Of a stretch of DNA of 64,000 nt, positions 45,341-58,073 are shown piece by piece (within the stretch, counting starts at the first letter, position 1; every line of letters starts with the position of its first letter). The notes below the pieces were generated by a model. That model was not told the DNA's origin and searched no databases. It saw only the letters and a program-made list of their open reading frames with translations. Source of the stretch: Casuarina equisetifolia (lineage: Eukaryota; Streptophyta; Magnoliopsida; Fagales; Casuarinaceae); NCBI GenBank assembly GCA_028551475.1, contig CM052354.1, positions 22,963,258-23,027,257 of the forward strand. The letters run 5' to 3'. Made by a program: the position numbers and the translations under genes.

Positions 45341-46911
45341 ACTCATGTTATATATAATCCTGCAAATACATTCCCACACATTTTGTTCATGTAAAGAGAT
45401 CATGTTATATATAATCGACATAGACGCATTAAAAGACAAGGTGAAAATAGTAAAAAGTAAAAAGGAAACATTTGTTGTATCAGAAGAAGCGTAAAAAGAA
45501 GACAGGAACTTAACAAAAGAATGACCTTCCTGTGGAAACATTCAAGGAGCCCAAATAAAAATATTACAAGTAGTTGAGAGGTTTTTCTCCTTTCTTGCCT
45601 GCTTTTTTGACACCAGGGAGCATCGACCATAGTTTGTCAAGCCGTCCAATTGACAATATTGTGCCCTTTCCAGTCTGTGAATGTAATGATTAGACTTTTT
45701 AATAATTTTTCTTCCTTCCACCCATTCACGTAAACTGATTAGACGTTTGTATTTTTATTTTAGACAAGTTAAAGTCCTCGCGTTCAGCACGTTTCCTGCA
45801 TGGCTTTATACAAACCATGAAAAGGTTCCCATTACGTCATTTCAAAAACGTCACACAGTCATCCTGATTGGATTTGATTCAAACGAAAAAAGAAATAGCC
45901 CCTCTATCAAACTTTGCCAGTTGTAAAGGTTCATGCATCTGCACTCCATTTATTCTCTGAACGTACTTTAAGTGACCGTATAAGTTCCCCTTTAGTGGGA
46001 TAAGTTTATACATATATATATGGACAAGTTCATGAGCTGAATTATTGCATATATATCTTTTTATGAAACAAAAATCTAAGTTTTAGATAAAAACAAAAAG
46101 AAGAATAAAAAAACAGGGCCGCCTTGTTTTCTTGGCTATGAAGTCCAGGTGAGGATTCTATCCAGCTTTAGATTTGTGTGGAGAAGAAGAGAGGCTGAGC
46201 AAGACCGAGCCGAGAAGGTTGACTGACAAATCAAGAGAAGTATGTGGGAGTTGTTGCGATTGAATAAACTACCGTGTATTAAATTGTGAATAGAATTTAG
46301 ATGATGTGATACATTACGTACACAGTAAGTGAAAGAAAATATGAGGGTTAAAAATTTGAGATTGTTTTTATTTATGTTTGTGATGTGATATTTAATCAGT
46401 TTCTTAAGCCAAGCTTGGACTATAAACTAACTAAAAATAAGAATGAATCAAGATTAGAAAGTTTTAAGAGTGTTTGGAAAAATTGAAATAGCTTTACTTG
46501 AGGCATGCAATACAATCCCTTTCATAATACAAGGACTACGCTGCAAATGAACCTATACAAGTTGATTTACTTTTCCAAATTATACAATATTACGACCACC
46601 TAAATCATGGAAGGAATCATTAATATATTAGGACATAATCAATAACAATCAATCAGTACAACTGTATAGCCAACATAAATGTTGTTAACAGATGTCTCGT
46701 TGCCATGTTATAGCTGATTTAAAGGCACTTAAGGATAAATGATGAAACTTTGCCAAAGGACTGAAGGATATTAGGGATTTCTAACGATAAGACTGTTGAA
46801 GGATACTAGAGTCTAGGTTCTAAGTGCAAACCTCGGATCCATTTACTGGTGAGTATCTTCTTGAGAGACTCTACCTTAGCATCCATCGAATCGTGCGATG
46901 TAGTTAGTGAA
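45341..46911. other. Spacer, no identified feature
   Basis: AT-rich, without a recognised gene or transposon. A pair of diverged repeats is noted: 46270-46390 resembles 50375-50470 (gatgtgacacattatgtacacagtaagtg-like), suggesting that the two CxxC-intact HIPP genes lie in duplicated blocks. Confidence 0.45.
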
Positions 46912-47433
46912 TGTTGGGAGAATTCAACAAAGTCGCATTATCTACATAGAGATTGAACACACAAATATAAGAACGCACACACCCAAACATAACAGATTTA
47001 AGAGGTTCGGAACATCATAATGTCCTACGTCCCTTGTAGTCTCTTCTCATTAGATTTTCTCATACATTCCCTCTCCTCAAATAGGTATCTTATGGATTCT
47101 CTCATCAACTAGAATCCATGAGAGGGGCCTTCTTCAACAATTAGCCCCCCATGGGGACTCTCTCAATTTGCCCATTAGGTTTCTCTATACTTCTCCTATT
47201 TATAAAGAAACCCTGAAGGAATACTAGCTGAATACTACTAGGAAAACCTACTTCCACATAAGGATAAGAATCCTACTCCAACACTACTAGGAATAAGGAT
47301 AAGAATCCTAATCCAACACTACTAGGAAATCCACTACATCTAGAAGATATTTCTTAGTTCCACAATTACATAAAGACCCCTGATTGTAATGACAACCATA
47401 CCCTTTAACTTAATTGTTCCACCAATCCTAACA
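46912..47433. mobile_element. Solo LTR, 522 bp, perfect target duplication
   Basis: Starts TGTTGGGAGAATTC and ends CAATCCTAACA, with 5-bp direct repeats gtgaa at 46907-46911 and 47434-47438. It contains a duplicated ~45-bp motif (aaggataagaatccta at about 47262 and 47298). It ends about 520 bp upstream of the HIPP start codon at 47953, within promoter distance. Confidence 0.88.
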
Positions 47434-47859
47434 GTGAAGAACCCCGCCCGCTTGGGCTGCTGTGCGCTCGTAAATTGACCACAAAAGTTGTTTTCTTATC
47501 ATTCTTCTGTGCGCTTGTAAATTGACCACAGAAGTTGTTTTCTGGTCATTTTTCTTATCTTTAACTCTGCGAAAGCTCACAAATGCGTATACAACTGTTA
47601 TCCTAAATGATATTATGTGGCAAGAGGGATGGCTCATAGATTCCCTCCATTCGTAATCAAGTATAAGGATCCGTAGCTTCGTGCTTCCTCGAATTGGCGT
47701 CCTTTCCTGTGTCTTATTTGCAAGTCTTGAAATCTTAACCATTAAAGAATTTGTTTTTTCAAGTAGGCGTGAGGCACGCACAACGTCATTCTTAGCCAAC
47801 AAACTACTGTTTTGTGGTCCTTTTTGAGCTCGCAACAGTAGTTCTCCTAAACTCACGCC

Positions 47860-47867
47860 TATAAAAT
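47860..47867 (+). promoter_or_regulatory. TATA box of HIPP gene 3
   Basis: tataaaat followed by ggaccttcgatc, a block shared with the 51.9-kb gene (51781-51800). The start codon is 86 bp downstream. Confidence 0.65.
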
Positions 47868-47952
47868 GGACCTTCGATCGTTTCCTGGTACATATAGATT
47901 TAAGCTGTCAGAAGTTCTCTCGCGGAGGCCGCTTTTTGTTCCTTCACTAAAC

Positions 47953-48541
47953 ATGAAGGTAAAGCTTAATACACCTAGAAAGCATGGCGAGTTTTTAAAT
48001 AGTATAGAAGCTCTAGAGAACAACAGAGCTTTGGTTAAACGTTGAGAACTGATTAGACTGTTTTTGATCTTATTGTAATAGCAAAAAGCGGTTATAAAGG
48101 TGCAAATGAAGTGTAGTAAATGCAGAGTGGAGGCAATCAAAACTGCTGCGAAATATGGTTCGCATCAAAATCAACACTTCTTTCGTATTTTTAGAGCTGG
48201 ATTCGAGGTGCTTATACTGTTTTTCTGCAGGTGCTAGTTCTATGGCAATAGAAGGGTCAGATGACAATCAGTTGGTGTTGATTGGCGAAGGTGTCGACTG
48301 GGTTGGGTTGACCTGCTCGCTGAGGACCAAGCATCGCTCTGCCTACATAGCCAGCGTGCAAGAAGTGAAGGAAAAAGAAAAAGATCCAGAAGGAAAACCG
48401 AATCCCGGACATGGCTCTTCAGGATGTTGTAGCCAATCTATGCCGTTACCATGTTATCCGTTCTATCCACCACTTCCCTATGACTGTCAAGTAGTCGTCT
48501 ACGATCCATACGGTCCTCCAAGCGTCTGCAACATCATGTGA
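47953..48541 (+). CDS. HIPP-family protein with intact CxxC and CaaX, 130 aa
   Basis: Exons 47953-47958, 48082-48157, 48231-48541, all with GT-AG junctions, giving a 130-residue product. The HMA domain (residues 3-68) contains MKCSKCRVEA, an intact CxxC able to bind soft metal ions such as Cu+ or Zn2+. A charged linker (KEKEKDPEGK) is followed by a Gly/Ser/Cys/Pro-rich tail (GCCSQSMPLPCYPFYPP) and CNIM, a CaaX box that predicts farnesylation and membrane attachment. The start is fixed by the conserved MK microexon. It shares length, CxxC and promoter with the 51.9-kb gene, so the two are the closest pair. A metal-chaperone or stress role is inferred from family only. Confidence 0.9.
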
Positions 48542-50539
48542 TCATCGGCTCTCTGATTGTTCATGACATGCTGCGCACCATGTTGCATCTATTGTACCCT
48601 CGGGACGCGTTGTATTCACGTTCTCGTAGTATTGATTGTCTGGCTGAAGCAAAAAATAAGCAGCTGTTTTATTTTTGTTAAACGGGAGTATCTCTTGAGA
48701 AATTACAAAGCAATTATGTATCAATTATGACCCCGTTTCTCATGTAAAAATAAATAAATAAAAGGGACTAGTTGGATATTATTCTATGAACAATTTAGTT
48801 ATAAATATTTTCTAGCATCTAAGAAGTATATTTTGCTACCCATAACAAAGTAAAATTTTTTATGATGAATCATTTTCATATTTACTATGTCCTTAATTCC
48901 AAAGCATGACTATGATGAATTATTACAATATTTCTCAGGTGATACACCTAATTTCAATTCAAATTATTTTCCATTGTCTTCTCTCACATGAAAAATTAAT
49001 TGTAGAGCTTAATGTATTTGATCCTATCTTGAAGACTTTTCTTTTTTGTCCCCTAGTTAAGGACATGTACTATTGGGTTAGGTTAGACTTATATCCTACC
49101 TTTGATCTTAACAAAATATGGTTTTCTAGTCTAGTTTTAATTAATAAAATATGTTAAGATACTGCCTCTATTTATTTATTTATTTTCAAAGCAAGGTAAA
49201 ATTTCTTTGAGCATAGTGATGAATCTCAATATTATAGTTTTTCACATATTTTCTCCATCAAACAACTTGTGGCATGGATTCCTAAAATATTTACCCAACA
49301 TGAGAATACAAGATTGTTTGTTAATGAAAGAGACCTACAACTTACTAACTCGTTTTTTCATTGATTTCATACAGAGTGATTAGAATGATGTGTGGGAAAG
49401 CAAATATGAATTCAATACTACTGTTGGGGGAGCTATATTTTTCTTTCCATAGGTGGGTCCTTGTACCTACAAATTTTTGAAGTCCTCAATGGAAATAGGA
49501 AGACTAAAGGTGGGATTAGTGGAAAAAGTTGTACGTTACAAGTTGTTACAACCTTCGCAAGAAAAGACTCAAAATCTACTGAGGACTTACTGGAGTCCTA
49601 AAAGGACAAGATTCTAAGGAAGACCTCAGTTTTGGCTTGATCTTACTTCGTCAAATCTTCCATCTTTGACTGTTGATCTAAACTCCTAGATCTTCCTCAT
49701 AGTGCCAGTGGCTTTTGAGTTTTTCATAGAAAGTATTACTGACTTTCGATACTGAAAATGAAGGTTTCACTTATACAAGAAAGCTAAAGGTTCACTTACG
49801 GATCTTGGTGTTTGATAGGACGACATTTCCACATGCATAGTCCCGTCATGAAGAAGATTTTCAAAACCGTGGTCGCATCCAATGAAGTTTCGTCGAAATT
49901 AACATAAAATTGTGGCCTATCGAAGTTGCATTGCTTCTCCTGCTTCTTCACTCACTTTCAACTATTAGTACCGTAAATAAAAAATTTAACTAAGCGAGGT
50001 CCATTTCAATTGCAGTACCAAACCGTTGAGGTCACTATAGAATAAAAGGACATAAAAAATAAAGATAAAAAAAGAATAAAAGGACATATCGAGCACCACT
50101 ACTTTTTATGAAATTTTCCCAAAGAAGACAGAATTCAAGTCTAGTAGTCCATATTGCAGCTCTTTCGTGCAAATTGCCCTGGAATGAGCGCTGGTAGTGC
50201 GTTATTATTTTGTGTAAAACTTTCAAGGACACGATAGAATTGAAGTTTAGTAGGCCATTTGCATTAATAAAACTTGGGTCTACCAGCTTCAAGGAGTTTC
50301 AAATATTGCTACCCGCTAAATTAAATATGAAGTTAATTGTCCTTGAATAAAGTAACTCCTAAACTTATGAGTAAATTTGGATGATGTGACACATTATGTA
50401 CACAGTAAGTGAAAGAAAACAAAAGGGATAAAAGTTTGAGTTCCCTTATTCATGTTTATTATGTAATATTTAATAGTGTATTTTGCCAAATCCTGATTGT
50501 AGCCTTTTTTTAGTAAGTTTTAATTTATTTATAGATATG

Positions 50540-50655
50540 ATGAAATGATATTATAAATATTAAAAATAAAATATTATCACTTAAGCTCAAAAATAACCTT
50601 TAGAGAATTTGAAGGCTCTTATAAATATTTGTTATAATTTATGGGTTTTACAAGA
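50540..50655 (-). mobile_element. Short LINE 3'-terminal fragment
   Basis: Minus-strand match to the last ~110 bp of the LINE coding end (aaaatattatcacttaagctc against 12087-12107). It looks like a heavily 5'-truncated insertion or a remnant of one. Confidence 0.6.
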
Positions 50656-51430
50656 GCAAAACGGCTAACAAAGACCAAGCATATAGCGGCTCGCTCGCTG
50701 ATATGAACTAAACCAAATTTGTCCTCCATCCACCTTATTCCTGACTCTAAAATACGTAGGTTTTGTTATTAATTTCCTACTTTTTATTAGGTTTACTGAT
50801 TAATTCCCTATATTTATTCTATTTATTTTTTCACCTTTTCCTTGCACGCTTGAAGACTAGCCGTTTACTCGTCAATTGAATACCACTCGTCAGCCTGTCG
50901 GAATCGATGTCCATAATTTCCAAAAGGAAAGGGACTTGACAATCAAGCAGTCTTAGTCTGGTTATCAATTTTCTGTCTAGATGAAGTTGATCAGCTGAAA
51001 ACATTTCTGTCCACGAGCTTAAGAACTAAAAGTTTTCGGATGTTCCATTTTGGACCTTCACACGAAGTTTCCTGCATATTTACTGTTTTGACACGGAGTG
51101 GATGATTGCGGTCTCCCTAGCTGTGAAAAAGTTGGCTCCGGTAGACCCTAAACTGCAATAAACTAACCTTGAAATTAGAAAGCGACAAGATCAATCAATC
51201 AGAGCTAAGTCTCCCACTCCCCCCTCTTCTCCTTCACCTCATTGCCCTACCCTCCAGCTTCGTTCCCAGGATTTAGATCCAAAATACCAGGATGAGTTCG
51301 TTTCAAGGCTATGGAGTCGGGAATGAAGATTCTAAGACAACCTGGGCAGGGGGTGGAGAAGAAGAAACAGAGGCCAGGGCTAAGTCTGAAGGATAAGTGA
51401 CAAAATTGCTGGGAGGCGGGCCGGGGGTGT

Positions 51431-51453
51431 GGGGGGGGGGGGGGGGGGGGGGG
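51431..51453 (+). repeat. Homopolymeric G tract (23 G)
   Basis: Uninterrupted run of 23 G within a G-rich stretch (51415-51460), about 420 bp upstream of the HIPP start at 51873. It could form G-quadruplexes and is prone to length error in sequencing. Confidence 0.8.
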
Positions 51454-51780
51454 AGGTGACGTATTCTTAACTTTCGGAAGAGTCTACATGCTATGACAAA
51501 GAGTGGCCATGATAGACGTGTCCATTTATTTCCCCATTGTGTTTGTGCTGTAGATTATCTCCACTTGTCATCAACTAAGAGGGCAGCCAATAACCTTGCT
51601 ACAGGTTTGTCGAACATGGCATCTGTCCTGTTTCTTGCTTTTCAAATCCGTCCTAAATCTCGTCCATTTTCAACGGACATGTGAGGCACGCAATAGCTAC
51701 AGTTTTAGTTTTCTGGTCTACTTAAAAAAAGCATATAGCTTTTGAGCTTAGCAACGATAGTTATCCACGAAACCCACCCC

Positions 51781-51787
51781 TATATAT
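51781..51787 (+). promoter_or_regulatory. TATA box of HIPP gene 4
   Basis: tatatat followed by ggaccttcgatca, as in the 48-kb gene. The region 51680-51800 also shares gtgaggcacgcaa and ttgagctcgcaac-like words with 47765-47840, so the two genes have a common promoter ancestor. Confidence 0.65.
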
Positions 51788-51872
51788 GGACCTTCGATCA
51801 TTTCTCCATAAACACATACTGAGCTAACACAAGTTCTCTCACAGAAGCCGCTTCTTGAATCTTTTCTGAAAA

Positions 51873-52438
51873 ATGAAGGTAAAATCGTAATACACCTAGA
51901 ATGCAATACAAGTGAATTCTGAAAGTTTTACATTAACATAACGTAACTTATCTGTGTGTCTTTTATCTTATGTTGTAGCAAAAAATAGTTGTGAGTGTGC
52001 CAATGTCGTGTAGTAAATGCAAAAGGGAAGTCCTCACGATTGCCGCGAAATATGGTTAGCATCAAAATCAGCACTTGTTCAGTATTTTAAAAGCTGGATT
52101 TGAGGCCCTTATATTATTGTTCTGCAGGTCCGAGCTCGATGTCAATAGAAGAGTCGGGTAAGTTGGTGGTGTCTGGCGAAGGCATTGACTCGGCTAACTT
52201 GCCCGCCTCGTTGAGGAAGAAGTTTCCCTGTGCCACCATATTAAGCGTGGAAGAAGTGAAGGAAGAAGAAAAGCCAAAACCAAAACCGAAGCCGAAACCG
52301 AATGGGGACTCTACAGGAAGTTCTACACAACTCATGAAGTTACCATGTAATCAATTCTGTCAACCAGCTTCCTGTGGCTGTCAATTAGTCTTCTACGATC
52401 AGGAGAGTCCGCCTCCAAATATGTGCTCCATTTTGTGA
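51873..52438 (+). CDS. HIPP-family protein with intact CxxC, CSIL end, 130 aa
   Basis: Exons 51873-51878, 51979-52054, 52128-52438, GT-AG throughout, giving 130 residues. The HMA domain holds MSCSKCKREV (CxxC intact). The linker is a near-perfect Lys-Pro repeat (KPKPKPKPKP, about residues 82-91) not seen in the other copies. The tail is Cys-rich (PCNQFCQPASCGC) and ends CSIL. A CaaX box ending in Leu predicts geranylgeranylation (GGTase-I) rather than the farnesylation expected of the Met-ending paralogs, so this copy may sit in a different membrane. The sequence gives no direct function beyond the family's metal-handling role. Confidence 0.9.
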
Positions 52439-55369
52439 TTATCCGCTTGTCTGTTTGTTTGCGACATCTAGTGCACCATGTTGCTTTTATATTTGTTAAA
52501 CAAGAATGTCTGTTGACAAATTAGATGCTTCTTGGGCTGAAAGACAGACAGATTCTTCCTTCCTTTTTTTTTTTAAATTGTTTTTAATGTGTTTCACCCT
52601 AACTATTGTAAAGGTTCAAAAAGTTCAATTTCCTTTTTTAAAATTAGTCATTAAAATAAAAAATATTTAAATGTGTAATAAAAAATGTTAAACAAAGATA
52701 TTGATTGTGTAATACCACTAAAATTTTAACACATTTTTTAATCCTAAGCATAAAAAAATTACAATATCTCAACTTATGTGCAATTAATTGAAGAACGTAC
52801 TATCATATAATTTATGATGAAATGTCTCACTTAAAATAAATTTTAATATTATATTAAAAAATCCAACTTTTCCTTTTAAAATTTAAGGAGTTCAAATGGA
52901 AGTAAGAATATTTTAGTAACAGTTTGACAAACTCTAAATGCCATTGGAGAAAGCACGTGAATTAAATTTAACATTATATTAAAAAAAAATTCTACTACTC
53001 CTCTTAAAATTTAGAGAATTTAGATGCACGTAGGAATGTGTTAATAGCAAGCTGAGGAACTCCAAATCCCACTAAGGGAAAGCAGTTGGTGTTGTTGGTA
53101 ACGGTTGGACAAGTAACATCAACAAATCGCTCTTAGACAAACCTAAGAGAGTTCAAATCACTCTCAAACAAACCTAACATAATTGAGAAAGTTCGAGTCT
53201 AAAGAACTTGAAATGTCATAGGGTAAATTTAACAAGCATGGAATTGGCTGGAAGTCTATCATTAATGGCAGCTTTCAGCTTGGTATGAAACTTTTTCACA
53301 AAAAGGGTATCTCATTTGTATAATCTTTTTTTTCCCTACAAAAATGAGGCTCTTGTAAATTAACCAAGTATAAATGGTTTATTTATACACTTCTAATCTA
53401 GGCAATTACAAGCAATACCAAGAACTCCTCGGGTATTCATTCGGCAATCCATCATTTTACATTTTGTGTCATAGTTATTGATCTTGTCTTGTTGTCTTCT
53501 TAGGATGCCAAAAGAAAATGAATAAAGCAAAATTAGGAACAAACCTAAAATTAAGGATGAGTCCATTCTTTTAGTCTCTTAGGATACCAAAAGTAAAGAA
53601 AATTATGTAAGAAAGAACTTTTTTTATTTCAAATATAAAATTTTCTTAAGAAAATATCATTTTAAGTAGGACCTCAAGACCTCTAAATTTCATTTTTTTT
53701 TTAATTCCAGTAACTTTTGTGATGTTAAGATATACTTCTATACTTTTGTATACTAAATTCTATTAATTCAAGCCTACAATTTTTTTCTTTTTGGATGTGT
53801 TTGCATTTTTGTTTTTGTTCCTTAGATTTTGAACCTAAGAAGGTGATGTTAAGACAAAATTAGTTTCGGTTGTAGAACCCACTTGTGAGGTCTACATGCC
53901 ATCAACAATAAAGGTGTATAGAGGTATCACACTTAAATGAAGGCCTGAAGGCATAACGAGAGTTAAAAGTGGCTTAGACAACTGGTTAAGTCCAAAGGAG
54001 GCTCCTATATAAGAAATGCCCAGGAGGTGCATTGATGCCCCAAAGAGATCCAAAAGCATGAGGCCTAAAGTGGCCCATAGATCTTTGACTCTATCTTGAA
54101 TAGTTTATACCATAATGCATCCATAGTTCTATTTCAATATGGATTTGTGTGCCATCTATATTATGATAGATTCATGGATCTTTTGTCTCCATATTGGATT
54201 CTAGGCCTTTTATGCTATAATGGATTTGTAAATATTTTATTCTATAAATATTTTGTAAGCTTTACTTGCCCTTTTCATAGGTTTACTTGTCAGCCCTTCA
54301 ATGAATCTTATTCACCTTGTTGTGGTATGTTTCATTTGTCTTTTTTGTGGTTGGCTCCATTTGACATTTTAGATCATACTTCATCTTTAATTGCCTTTTT
54401 TTATTTATTTATTTTAGAGTTCATTATAGATAACTCTTTAGGATTGAGCTTCATTCTCAACTACCCTTTGTATTAGGCCTTCTTATTGTTCACTCTCTTG
54501 TGTTGAGAGTAATCTTTATTTCTCAGAGAAGTATGGGGTGCAACAAAAGCTTAAAATGGTATAGTAGCCTACGATGCAAGGCTTAAAGACATGTGAGACC
54601 TAGAGGGTTTTGAAGTCAAGAGAGATTAATGTCCAAAAGATGAAAACACACTTAAAAGTTTGTAAGCAGTCTTGCAATTCAAGGTATTGTTTAAGTGGAA
54701 GCATATCATGAAAAAGGAGATACACTTCTTAAAGCTTGAGTCCTTAGAAGCAAGTCATCCTTTAGTGTAAGGGTCTTTTATACTTTTGACTCCAAGTGAA
54801 AGATTGTTGAGTATGAGTTAAAAACTTTAATATTTTAGTTAGAATTTTTCTCATTTGCCTATTATGTGAGGCTTGAAAAATGCTAAGTGTATAATTCTAT
54901 TTGGCAAACTATCACAATGACCAAATAGTGAAAAATTATTATCCTTTATAGGCATAAATATTACATTTCCATTATTATTAATGAAAACCCAGCTCTATTA
55001 ACTTTAGACAATTTCTAAATCTTCCTTTTGAATAACATAACTAGAAGTAGTCCATGTGCTATTGCATGGTGGATGAAGGTCATTGTAATGGTTATGGAAT
55101 ATGTTGGTATGTCTCACATTTTTTATATCATACTATACAATCTTCTTTACCTAAGGGGATTGTCATTCTCATTTCAAGTTGATTTTTAAACATAAAAAAG
55201 GTAATTTTATAATAGTATTATAGTTTGGTTAAAGTGCAAGGTCTTTTCCTGTATATAAGTCATGAAATTTGCAATTTATCCTATAAGAATTATAAAAGAG
55301 TTGCTAAAATGTCCCATAATATTTATTTTTCAACTTGTTATTGAAGTTTTTATGTATAAAAGAATTGTT
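52439..55369. other. AT-rich intergenic region, no gene identified
   Basis: AT-rich DNA. 52850-53060 has two diverged repeats (aaattttaatattatattaaaaaa and aaatttaacattatattaaaaaa). 53590-53800 resembles the LTR-like relic near 30700-30935. A 126-codon hydrophobic frame at 54096-54476 is judged a chance frame in T-rich DNA. Confidence 0.45.
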
Positions 55370-55473
55370 CTATGTATTAGAAGATCTATGAATTAAAAGT
55401 TGAGATGAAAGGATCACTAGCTTGAAGTTGAAGGAATATATTACAAGTAAGAAGTGAATTCGCACAACTAGTA

Positions 55474-55839
55474 TGTTAGGAACTAAATTGCAATTAACAA
55501 CAGAATTAGGAAAAATAGGGAAATCAGAATCAACCAACAATGGAGTGGAACCCCACCATGCTTGATGATGCTTTCTTTTACCAATGGCAGCCAACAAACT
55601 AGAGGATGGCATTCACAGTATACTAGAATCGGGACTTAAACTAGAAGCTTCTCTCTATGCCAAACTACCCTTCCTCTCACCTCTGCACTGTTTTCTTAAT
55701 TCCCCCCTAACTTCCTTCACTTTGGTTGATGCTATGGAGCTCTACCTACTCCATTCAACCTCTCACTTACCCATAAGCTCACACTACCAAATACCACACA
55801 GCATGCCCAACAAAAAAAATACCAAAATAGCCTATAACG
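55474..55839 (-). repeat. 3' LTR of Gypsy 1 (366 bp)
   Basis: Aligned with 60298-60585. It contains an ~80-bp stretch absent from the other LTR, bounded by ctatg words (near 55655 and 55735), so the 5' LTR probably lost it by slippage between these short repeats. Confidence 0.8.
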
Positions 55840-57180
55840 ATTCCTTCCCCCTTAAAAAAGAACCTTGTCTTTAAGGTTCAAATCAGGATACCTTAATTTT
55901 AACTCTTCCGTGGGTTGCAATTGCATCTATTGTAGGAAGGACTTTCCAATGTACTAGTTGTTCTTCTTGGCCTTTTTAAGTTCTCTTATCTAGGATAGCA
56001 TGTGGACGTGCTATTACCAATTCCTCTCCTTTGATGACTTCAGGAAGTTTAGTTAGAGGCTATACATTATTGCCAAGAACTTTCTTAAGCTTACTAACAT
56101 GGAATATTGGGTGTATTTAGGATGCTGGTAACCTTAGGCGATATGCCACCTTACCTACCCTTTCTTCAATATGAAATGGACCATAGTACTTGGGGGATAA
56201 CTTATTATACTGTGGCATCCCAAGTGAAAGTTGTCAATATGGCAGAAATCTCAAGAAAACAAATTCTCTTACAACATACTCTACTTATGAATGTCTCTTA
56301 TCATAGACCTTCTTGATCCTTTCCTTAGCTACTATCATTTTTTCCTTAATTCTCTTAGCATATGCTCCTACTCTATCAACTCCCTTTCTATAGCATCCAC
56401 ATCAAAACATCCAAGTACATAATCAAGAAGGTTAGGGGGAGGCTTACCATATACATTTCTTGGGACTTATTAACCACTTATGTTTGCCTATTAGATTGTG
56501 GGTGATAAGCAATAGTGTAATAGAGCCTTGTACTATGAAGATTAAAATGTTTTTGACAAAATACATTAGTAAATATGGGATCTCTGTTTGAAACTATCCA
56601 TTGAGGCATACTGTACAACCTCTATACATTTTGAAAGAATGCTTCTGCTACGTTTGTTGCAAAATATGGATGCTTAAGTGGAATGAAATGGGCCATCTTT
56701 AAAAAATGATCTACTACAACCATGATACAATTCTTTCCTTTAGAGTTAGGTAACCCATTCATAAAATCCATGGCAATATCAATCCAAGTCTCGTGAGGTA
56801 TAGGTAAAGGCTAAAGAAGTCCAGCTAGTAAGGAGTTAGGTATCTCATTCTTTTGGCAACAACACACTCTTGTCACTGTGTTTCTCATTTCTTTCCAATG
56901 GAAAAATAGGCAAACTCTTTGTAAAGTCTTGTGAACTCCTCATGAGTAATAATTTGGATTTCCTCTACTATCGGTTGCACTAGCTTAGAATCTACTAAAA
57001 GAAAAATCTGACCCTTGTAGAACACTAGGTTATCTTGGTATTTCCATGCTTTTCTTGCCTTTCTAGCCTTTATTGCCTCTACCTTTTCTCACAATATTGG
57101 GCTAGTTCTTACTTTTTCTCTACTTGGATCTAATCAAAGAGGAATTGGGGTAGAAATAGCTAACAAGGTAGCTTTTATCC

Positions 57181-57585
57181 TTAGTCTATCATCCTCCCCA
57201 GCTTTAATTTTTCTATAAAGTGCATCAATTGCCTTATATCTTTTCCAGGTTTATATTCTATCATAAAATCAAAGCCCATTAGCTTCCACAACCATTTTTG
57301 TTGGGTTAGAGTGGTTATCTTTTGCTCCCAAATGTATTTCAAACTTTTTTGATCAGTTCTAACTATAAATTTCCTTCCAAGCATATAAAATCGCCACTCA
57401 TTAACTGCTACTACCAATGCTAATAGCTCATTTTCATAAGTGAATAGCAAAGTGTTTCTTCCTTTCAGCGTGTAACTTATGTAAGCTATGGTATGCCTTT
57501 GTTGTGAGAGGATTGCTCCAATGTCATGGCCTGATGCATCACACTCTATTATAAACTTTTGAGTAAAATCTGGAAGTGCTAACAC
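57181..57585 (-). pseudogene. Gypsy 1 RNase H domain
   Basis: A 134-codon frame with FIIECDASGHDIGAILSQ, ENELLALVVAVNEWRFYML and FIVRTDQKSLKYIWEQ, the main blocks of Ty3/Gypsy RNase H, including the catalytic Asp in DAS. The frame ends soon after IEYKPGKDI, before integrase. Confidence 0.9.
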
Positions 57586-57872
57586 TAAAGCCTCTACAAT
57601 GCCATTTTTAACCTCTAGAAAGCCTTATCTATCATTAAGTTCCATTAAAACCCATTATCCTTTTTTAACAATGGTGTTTCCAATTGCCTGTACCTAACTA
57701 TGAATCTCTAATAGTATCCCATTAACCCTAAAAACCCTTTCAAACTCTTTAGACTAGTGGGTTGTGGCTAGTCTATCATGTCTTGAATCTTTTTCTTATC
57801 TATTGAAACCCCATTAGCACTAAGGACATGTCCCAAATATTGAACTTCTTGTTATCCAAAGGTGCACTTGCT

Positions 57873-58073
57873 CTATTTTAAGTACAACTTTTGCTCTCTA
57901 AGCTTCTTAAACACTCTCTGTACATGCTTTACATGGGTGTTCCAGTCCAGGCTATATACTAGAATATCATCAAAGAATACTAACACAAATTTCCTTAAAA
58001 AGTTCTTAAAGATTGTATTCATCAATGCTTGAAAGGTTAAGGAAGCATTAGTTAATCCAAATGGCATCACCAA
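57873..58073 (-). pseudogene. Gypsy 1 reverse transcriptase fragment
   Basis: A 66-codon frame with [17 protein letters not shown] and the catalytic FFDDILVYS box. The surrounding RT sequence is frameshifted. Confidence 0.9.

Larger units (their letters stand above)
48542..51720. other. Intergenic region between the two CxxC-intact HIPP genes
   Basis: Mostly AT-rich non-coding DNA. 50090-50290 contains two diverged ~120-bp repeats (aattcaagtctagtag... and aattgaagtttagtagg...) related to 39220-39640. 50340-50470 resembles 46270-46390. A LINE relic lies at 50540-50655, and a G23 run at 51431-51453. Nothing is recognised in 48542-50030. Confidence 0.5.

Noticed and set aside
54096-54476. 126-codon hydrophobic frame suggesting a membrane protein
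   Set aside because: T-rich DNA gives hydrophobic frames by chance; no paralog, no splice context, no recognisable family.
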